Of a stretch of 10,617 nucleotides of DNA, positions 6,843 through 10,617 are shown piece after piece. Source of the DNA: Candidatus Dadabacteria bacterium (GTDB taxonomy: Bacteria > Desulfobacterota_D > UBA1144 > Nemesobacterales > UBA2774); NCBI GenBank assembly GCA_004356555.1, contig SMWY01000080.1, positions 1 to 10,617 of the forward strand, given 5' to 3'. Within the stretch, counting starts at the first letter, position 1, and each line of letters begins with the position of its first letter. A program made the position numbers and the translations under genes. The notes below the pieces were generated by a model. The model had not been told where the DNA came from and did no database searches. It saw nothing but the letters and a program-made list of their open reading frames with translations.

Positions 6843-7844
6843 ATGAAGTCAAAGAAGTTCTTCTATATAACAGCATTCATTATTGTAATTCTAATATTAC
6901 TGGGAGCCTCTTACCTCGCAGTTTCCCGTTACATCCATAAAGTACCTTCTGTTTCTAAAGACATAATTGTGGAAATACCCAAAGGGGCTGGTCTAAAAGA
7001 GATATCATCAAAGCTTAAGGGATCAGGCGTAATAAAAAGTGACAAGTTGTTCATTCTATATGTGATGAGTGAAGGCTGGCAGGACACCTTAAAAGCGGGG
7101 GAGTATGAATTTGACAAGGGCAGTACTATGTCAGACGTGGCTAGCAAGATTGTCACAGGTGATGTTCTACTCTATCGAGTAACAATTCCCGAGGGTTTAA
7201 CTGTTAAAGAAATTGCCGGGCTATTGAACAAAAAAGGTGTTGTTGAAGAGCAAGAGTTTATTCTTGAGACAGAGAATAAGGAACTTTTGAGAGAACTACT
7301 CGGACACGGCGCAATAAGCTTTGAAGGTTACCTCTTCCCCGAAACCTACTCTTATTCAAGATCACCTAAATCACAAGAGTTGATTCGATTAATGGTAGGT
7401 AGGTTTAAGGCAGTTTACGAGCCGCTTCAAGATATTGGAGACAAGGTTAGTCTTACGGATAATGAAATACTGACCCTTGCCTCTATTATTGAGAAAGAAA
7501 CGGGAGCCGCATTTGAGCGCCCGATGATCTCAGCCGTATTTCATAACCGGCTCAGGATTGGTATGAAGCTTGACAGTGATCCCACCGTAATCTACGGAAT
7601 GGGAGAGAGTTATAACGGCAACCTTAGAAGAAGGGATCTAAGAGAAGTAACTGAATATAACACCTACGTAATTAAAGGACTTCCGCCAGGACCAATTGCA
7701 AATCCCGGCAAAGATTCTATAGTGGCGGCTTTAAACCCTGCAGATGTAAATTACTTATACTTTGTTTCCAAAGGGGATGGCACACATCATTTCTCATCTA
7801 ATTATAGAGAACATCAAAGAGCGGTTTTCAAATACCAAAGGTAA
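6843..7844 (+). CDS. mltG: Endolytic murein transglycosylase MltG
   Basis: MltG is an inner-membrane lytic transglycosylase that cuts nascent glycan strands in the periplasm and is thought to set chain length by terminating polymerisation. The 333-residue protein has one N-terminal membrane segment (about 6-28, FFYITAFIIVILILLGASYL). A LysM-like region comes next (about 41-105, IIVEIPKGAGLKEISSKL). The YceG catalytic domain contains IPEGLTVKEIAGLL, FEGYLFPETYSY at 160-171, SIIEKETG with the catalytic Glu E217, VFHNRLRIGMKLDSDPTVIYG at 232-252 and the closing KGLPPGPIANPG...YLYFVSKGDGTHHFS. The start is supported by the basic residues before the helix, although the Shine-Dalgarno is weak. It lies 15 bases after proB, and its stop is six bases from the convergent VWA gene's stop. 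Confidence 0.95.
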   Translation: MKSKKFFYITAFIIVILILLGASYLAVSRYIHKVPSVSKDIIVEIPKGAGLKEISSKLKGSGVIKSDKLFILYVMSEGWQDTLKAGEYEFDKGSTMSDVASKIVTGDVLLYRVTIPEGLTVKEIAGLLNKKGVVEEQEFILETENKELLRELLGHGAISFEGYLFPETYSYSRSPKSQELIRLMVGRFKAVYEPLQDIGDKVSLTDNEILTLASIIEKETGAAFERPMISAVFHNRLRIGMKLDSDPTVIYGMGESYNGNLRRRDLREVTEYNTYVIKGLPPGPIANPGKDSIVAALNPADVNYLYFVSKGDGTHHFSSNYREHQRAVFKYQR

Positions 7845-7850
7845 CAATCC

Positions 7851-8972
7851 TTAAGCAAATACGTCACTGAACGGATCGACTCTGGCTTTTTCAACAACAG
7901 GCTTAATAATCTTTTTGTCTTCTCTTTCTATCCTGATAAGTCCGTTTTTTCTGCGCGTGGCTATAAACTGAATACCGCTTGTTTCTCCGGAGATCTTCTC
8001 CAGAATCCTGGGATAGTTTTTAGACCCAATGAAGATTGAGTGAATGCAAACACCAAGTTTCTTAGCTCTAAATCTTTCGGCTACAACATCACAGTCGCCT
8101 GAAGTAGGAATACCATCAGTAATAAATAATATATGCTTGTTTCTAAGTCCCCTGCCTCTAAATTCTGAAATTGCATCTTTTAGAGCGTCCTCATAATTTG
8201 TGTTTCCAGAACACTCGGTTTTTGAAGCAAGCTCAAGCATCCAGTTGTAGTCTCTGGTAAAGAATTGAGAGTTTCTTTTGTACTTGTACGAGCGGTGATT
8301 AAATTCGACGTACCCAACCCTCATCCTCTTTGATCTTGCGAGCTCAATAACCCCCCTTACAACTGATGAAGACCATTCGCTATATACACCCATCATAGAA
8401 GTACTAACATCTCTGAGGATTGCAATCTCTCCACCCATCATTTCTCTTTCTCTTTTATGAACACGAGGTAATGTGGGGGTTGTATTCTCAATCCAGATCA
8501 TAGCTTCGAAAGGATCGATATCTTCTATCTCATCGAAATGGCTCATTCTCTTCCATGTTCTAGGCATACCTCCCGGATGGGGTGCCCTAAGAGCAATGCT
8601 TCTCTGGAAGTTCCCTTCTAAAACTTTCATTATGATTCTTACATTGTCTGCGGAGTCTGTATTTTTCTTGCCGCCGATCCAGTAATCATCTTCATCGCCC
8701 GGGTCTGGGGATTTGCTTGCAAATACCTTATTTGAATCTGGGGGTTCTCTGTCTTCGTGCTCACCCAGGTCATCGCTTATCTGACCTTCTGGATCAGATG
8801 GAATATCCTGAGCATCAGGGGGACTCATTTCATTTTCATTCTTTATACTATCTTTGAGGTCTTTTAGTGCTTCGAAAAAGGTTTTCCGGGCTTCCGTGAG
8901 CTCGTCATCCTGGGATTCTTTTGTAGCCTCATCGTCGGGAATTTCCTGGTGCTGCTCATCATCTCCCGGCAT
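7851..8972 (-). CDS. VWA-domain protein with acidic N-terminal region, partner of MoxR
   Basis: From the ATG at 8972 the product is 373 residues. Residues 1-100 are low-complexity and strongly acidic (DDE-, EDREPPD- and DPGDEDD-type runs), likely a disordered linker. Residues 110-175 form a short conserved-looking segment. A von Willebrand A domain covers about 180-345 with a complete MIDAS: D188-V-S190-T-S192, T258 in SGNTNYEDAL and D286 in FITDG. There is no signal peptide or membrane segment, so it is probably cytosolic, like ViaA, CbbO or CoxE-type partners of MoxR ATPases. The start has only a modest GGAG 12 bases upstream. The same frame stays open for 23 more codons, back to the A-run in moxR, encoding another 20 acidic residues after three lysines. 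It may therefore be made partly or wholly as a frameshift fusion with MoxR. Client and function are unknown. Confidence 0.85.
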   Translation of the reverse strand: MPGDDEQHQEIPDDEATKESQDDELTEARKTFFEALKDLKDSIKNENEMSPPDAQDIPSDPEGQISDDLGEHEDREPPDSNKVFASKSPDPGDEDDYWIGGKKNTDSADNVRIIMKVLEGNFQRSIALRAPHPGGMPRTWKRMSHFDEIEDIDPFEAMIWIENTTPTLPRVHKREREMMGGEIAILRDVSTSMMGVYSEWSSSVVRGVIELARSKRMRVGYVEFNHRSYKYKRNSQFFTRDYNWMLELASKTECSGNTNYEDALKDAISEFRGRGLRNKHILFITDGIPTSGDCDVVAERFRAKKLGVCIHSIFIGSKNYPRILEKISGETSGIQFIATRRKNGLIRIEREDKKIIKPVVEKARVDPFSDVFA

Positions 8973-9007
8973 ATCCTGCTCAGACTCCGATGCTTGCTGA
9001 TCCTCTT

Positions 9008-9970
9008 CTAGCTTATCTTGTCTGTCCCTGTCTTTTTTTTTTTAGATGTTAGGTCGTCAAGGATTTGATCGAGCTGTTCGAATACCTCCTCCGGAATTCT
9101 AAAGGCGGTCATATATTTTAGAGCATTTAAGTCTTCAAGAGTACAATTATCTCTGTCATTTAATAGAGCATGTGCCCTCATAATCTTTAAAGATTTAACA
9201 AAAAATGTTCTGTCGGATATTAGGGAATTTGTTTCATTACATCCGTAATCTTCTATTAGAGTTGCAACAAAATTGGCCAACGCCTCTTGGACAGCGAAAG
9301 GTATATCAACACTGCCTAGTTTTTCATAGTATTCATCAAATATTTTTCTGCTTACTCTTGCGGAAATTTCATAGTCACTTGATCTTTCGCTATAAAGCTT
9401 AATAACTTTTTTAGCATCGTCCCATTTTCTGCCGTAAGAAAGCCCTTGAGCACTGACTTGCAAAACAAATCTGTCAAGGTTTGCAGGATCAAGAGGTTCA
9501 TTGTAATACTCATCCGCAGTTGGGTTACTGGTTCCTATAGCTGTTAATAGCGGAATTTTTTCGTTAAAGAATTTCCTTTCGTTCAAGATTCTTAAAAGAA
9601 CGTTAAGTGATTCTCCTGGAGCTCTGGAAATATCGTCCAGGAGGCAAATTTCAGATGTTAATATGCCGCCTTTAACAACCTTTTGTTTAATTACTTCACC
9701 CTCATCAGTTGTCTCTTTTGAAATCACGATATCCCCGATTAATTCTGATAACCTGGTGTCTCTATGGAGCTGATAGAAGAAAAACCTGAGGTTGGCAGCA
9801 GCGGATATAATTTCTGCAAGCATAGTCTTTGCGGTACCGGGAGGTCCCTCTATATATACATGTTCCCGTGAGATAATCCCCAGCAGAAGGGACAGCTTTA
9901 CTTCCTCATGTCCCACTACCAGATTATCCATTTCTTCTTTGAGAACTATGAACGGATTTTGTGTTGTCAT
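9008..9970 (-). CDS. MoxR/RavA-like AAA+ ATPase
   Basis: MoxR ATPases are chaperone-like AAA+ enzymes that usually act with a VWA-domain partner to activate or assemble a client complex. The 320-residue product shows Walker A GPPGTAKT at 42-49 and Walker B ICLLDDI with D112/D113. It also has ILNERKFFNEKIP at 128-140, sensor 1 in TAIGTSNP (N149), an arginine finger in LDRF (R167) and the sensor 2-like SDRTFF (R254) in a helical lid. LLDDISRAPGESLNVLLRILNER places it nearer RavA-type than classical MoxR members. The second Walker B acid is Asp, where Glu is usual. The ATG at 9970 has GGAGG 12 bases upstream. The C-terminus ends in KKKKTGTDKIS, encoded by an 11-A run. The VWA start lies 35 bases beyond the stop codon. 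A promoter candidate is at 10021-10049. Confidence 0.92.
   Translation of the reverse strand: MTTQNPFIVLKEEMDNLVVGHEEVKLSLLLGIISREHVYIEGPPGTAKTMLAEIISAAANLRFFFYQLHRDTRLSELIGDIVISKETTDEGEVIKQKVVKGGILTSEICLLDDISRAPGESLNVLLRILNERKFFNEKIPLLTAIGTSNPTADEYYNEPLDPANLDRFVLQVSAQGLSYGRKWDDAKKVIKLYSERSSDYEISARVSRKIFDEYYEKLGSVDIPFAVQEALANFVATLIEDYGCNETNSLISDRTFFVKSLKIMRAHALLNDRDNCTLEDLNALKYMTAFRIPEEVFEQLDQILDDLTSKKKKTGTDKIS
9032..9043 (-). other. 11-A run containing the slippery heptamer A AAA AAG (candidate -1 frameshift site)
   Basis: On the coding strand moxR reads TCT AAA AAA AAA AAG ACA, so 11 consecutive A residues (9043-9033) are followed by G (9032). The last seven bases, read in the moxR frame, are A AAA AAG, the heptamer used for -1 frameshifting in E. 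coli dnaX. After a -1 slip the next codons are GAC AGG GAC AGA CAA, which is exactly the VWA frame, open to 7851. RNA polymerase slippage that adds one A would have the same result. The fusion would join MoxR residues 1-313 to 393 VWA-frame residues, 706 in total. I found no upstream Shine-Dalgarno-like stimulator and no strong downstream hairpin. A homopolymer sequencing error is the main alternative. Confidence 0.5.
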
Positions 9971-10008
9971 TCTTAGCTTTAGCCTCCGTCTATTTCTTTT
10001 CAGAGTAA

Positions 10009-10027
10009 GTACAGTAATTAATTGTAC
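10009..10027. repeat. Inverted repeat GTACA-N9-TGTAC over the moxR promoter
   Basis: Five-base arms at 10009-10013 and 10023-10027 are separated by nine AT-rich bases. The right arm overlaps the proposed moxR -10 hexamer (10026-10021), and the repeat spans the predicted start site near 10014. That would suit a repressor operator. The arms are short and the base composition is AT-biased, so a chance occurrence is possible. Confidence 0.3.
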
Positions 10028-10049
10028 ATAAGGGGTGTTTTTTTTGCAA
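10021..10049 (-). promoter_or_regulatory. Candidate sigma-70 promoter of moxR
   Basis: On the minus strand TTGCAA (-35, 10049-10044) is followed by a 17-base spacer and TACAAT (-10, 10026-10021). The implied start is about 44 bases before the moxR ATG, leaving room for the GGAGG ribosome binding site. It would drive the moxR-VWA pair. Confidence 0.5.
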
Positions 10050-10137
10050 TATAATCTTCACTTTTTTCTCGTATAATTATTTTCTTTTCTCAAATCTTAT
10101 AAAATTCGATTCTTTACTTTAGATAATTTAGTATGAT

Positions 10138-10155
10138 AAGTTTAGTGACTAACTT
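10138..10155. repeat. Near-perfect palindrome upstream of the AGCS symporter gene
   Basis: AAGTTTAGTGACTAACTT is an inverted repeat of eight-base arms around a central G, interrupted by one extra T in the left arm. It ends 22 bases before the ATG. The related half-sites TTAGTG (10142-10147) and CACTAA (10160-10165) form a second, overlapping inverted repeat. Either could be a regulator site or a small leader hairpin. No T-run follows, so it is not an intrinsic terminator. Confidence 0.35.
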
Positions 10156-10177
10156 TTACCACTAATAGGGTATCCGT

Positions 10178-10617
10178 ATGCAAAAAGGGATTATTGAAAT
10201 TCTATCTGATATGAGTGGTTTCATATGGGGATTGCCTCTTATAATTCTCCTATTGGGTACCGGCGTATATCTGACAATATTACTAAGGGGTATACAGTTT
10301 AGGGCTTTATTGCCAGCACTTTATTTAGCACTGATCAAAAGAAAGGAAGATGAGAATGCTGAGGGGGATATATCTCATTTTCAAGCGCTCATGACTGCTC
10401 TCTCCGCAACCGTGGGAGTGGGTAATATTGCGGGAGTTGCAACCGCTATTGCTGTGGGTGGGCCCGGTGCGCTCTTTTGGATGTGGGTCACAGGGCTTTT
10501 GGGAATGGCGACAAAATATTCAGAAGCCGTGCTAGCTGTTAAGTATAGAGAAGTCGATAAACTCGGGACGATGAGCGGCGGTCCTATGTACTATATTTCA
10601 AAAGGACTTGGGCTTAA
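10178..10617 (+). CDS. AGCS-family sodium:alanine/glycine symporter, N-terminal part
   Basis: An open frame starts at ATG 10178 and runs off the right edge, giving 146 complete codons. The first residues include a membrane segment (about 15-37, [20 protein letters not shown]), then the family signature [20 protein letters not shown] and [36 protein letters not shown]. It continues to [14 protein letters not shown]. These are hallmarks of the alanine or glycine:cation symporter family (AgcS/DagA type), which imports small neutral amino acids with Na+ across the inner membrane. An AGGG Shine-Dalgarno (10167-10170) sits seven bases before the ATG. The remaining two thirds or more of the typical protein is outside the window, so completeness and substrate cannot be judged. 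It diverges from moxR. Confidence 0.93.
   Translation, partial: MQKGIIEILSDMSGFIWGLPLIILLLGTGVYLTILLRGIQFRALLPALYLALIKRKEDENAEGDISHFQALMTALSATVGVGNIAGVATAIAVGGPGALFWMWVTGLLGMATKYSEAVLAVKYREVDKLGTMSGGPMYYISKGLGL

Larger units (their letters stand above)
9971..10177. promoter_or_regulatory. Divergent moxR/AGCS symporter intergenic region
   Basis: This 207-base, very AT-rich gap separates the divergent moxR and symporter genes. It contains the moxR ribosome binding site (GGAGG, 9987-9983), a moxR promoter candidate and two inverted repeats, listed separately. TATAAT occurs on the plus strand at 10050-10055 and 10072-10077, and TATGAT at 10132-10137, but none has a convincing -35 at normal spacing. 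The symporter promoter is therefore not resolved. No open frame or RNA gene is apparent. Confidence 0.4.

Noticed and set aside
9792..10031. Plus-strand open frame of 79 codons opposite the start of moxR
   Set aside because: It is the reverse-strand shadow of the Walker A region and has no plausible ribosome binding site or motif.
10050..10077. Two perfect TATAAT hexamers as symporter promoters
   Set aside because: Neither has a -35-like hexamer at 15-19 bases. In such AT-rich sequence the hexamer alone is weak evidence.
1..10617. CRISPR array, insertion sequence, prophage or defence island
   Set aside because: No direct repeats with regular spacers, transposase or integrase motifs, or defence-gene domains were seen. 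The MoxR-VWA pair alone is not enough to call a defence system.

Overview
The window reads as a chromosomal segment of an AT-rich, Gram-negative-type bacterium. The genes are housekeeping and widely distributed: a DinG-type helicase end, monofunctional peptidoglycan glycosyltransferase, GyrA, hotdog thioesterase, glutathione S-transferase fold protein, tRNA-Gly, glutamate 5-kinase, MltG, a MoxR ATPase with a VWA partner, and a sodium:alanine symporter. MtgA together with a GST-fold enzyme favours a proteobacterial-grade or Desulfobacterota-like lineage, but no marker here fixes the phylum. There are no transposases, integrases, CRISPR repeats or phage genes, and coding is dense.

Layout. At 1-174 (+) lies the C-terminus of a DinG/XPD-like helicase. 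It converges on an SDR oxidoreductase (177-950, -), behind which lies mtgA (1032-1730, -). mtgA is head to head with gyrA (1908-4340, +). gyrA is followed on the same strand by a PaaI-type thioesterase (4390-4884) and a GST-fold protein (4887-5492). A tRNA-Gly(GCC) on the minus strand (5518-5591) faces the GST gene and is divergent from proB (5688-6827, +), which is followed by mltG (6843-7844, +). A minus-strand pair converges on mltG: a MoxR/RavA-like AAA+ ATPase (9008-9970) and a VWA-domain protein (7851-8972). Divergent from that pair, an AGCS-family symporter (from 10178, +) runs off the right edge.

How the genes work together. MtgA polymerises glycan strands and MltG cleaves nascent glycan, so two peptidoglycan enzymes sit in different transcription units. 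The MoxR ATPase and VWA protein form the classic ATPase plus MIDAS-adaptor pair (compare RavA-ViaA, CbbQ-CbbO and the AAA+ and VWA parts of Mg-chelatase), used to remodel or activate a client that is not identifiable here.

The most notable signal is at the moxR/VWA junction. The moxR gene ends in an 11-A run that includes the in-frame heptamer A AAA AAG, the E. coli dnaX slippery sequence. A -1 shift there enters exactly the frame of the VWA gene, which has no stop between the A-run and the VWA terminus. It would yield a 706-residue AAA+/acidic linker/VWA fusion alongside free MoxR. Further points are strong sigma-70-like promoters for the SDR, tRNA-Gly and moxR, several short palindromes in the three divergent intergenic regions, and an alanine at the GyrA quinolone-resistance hotspot.
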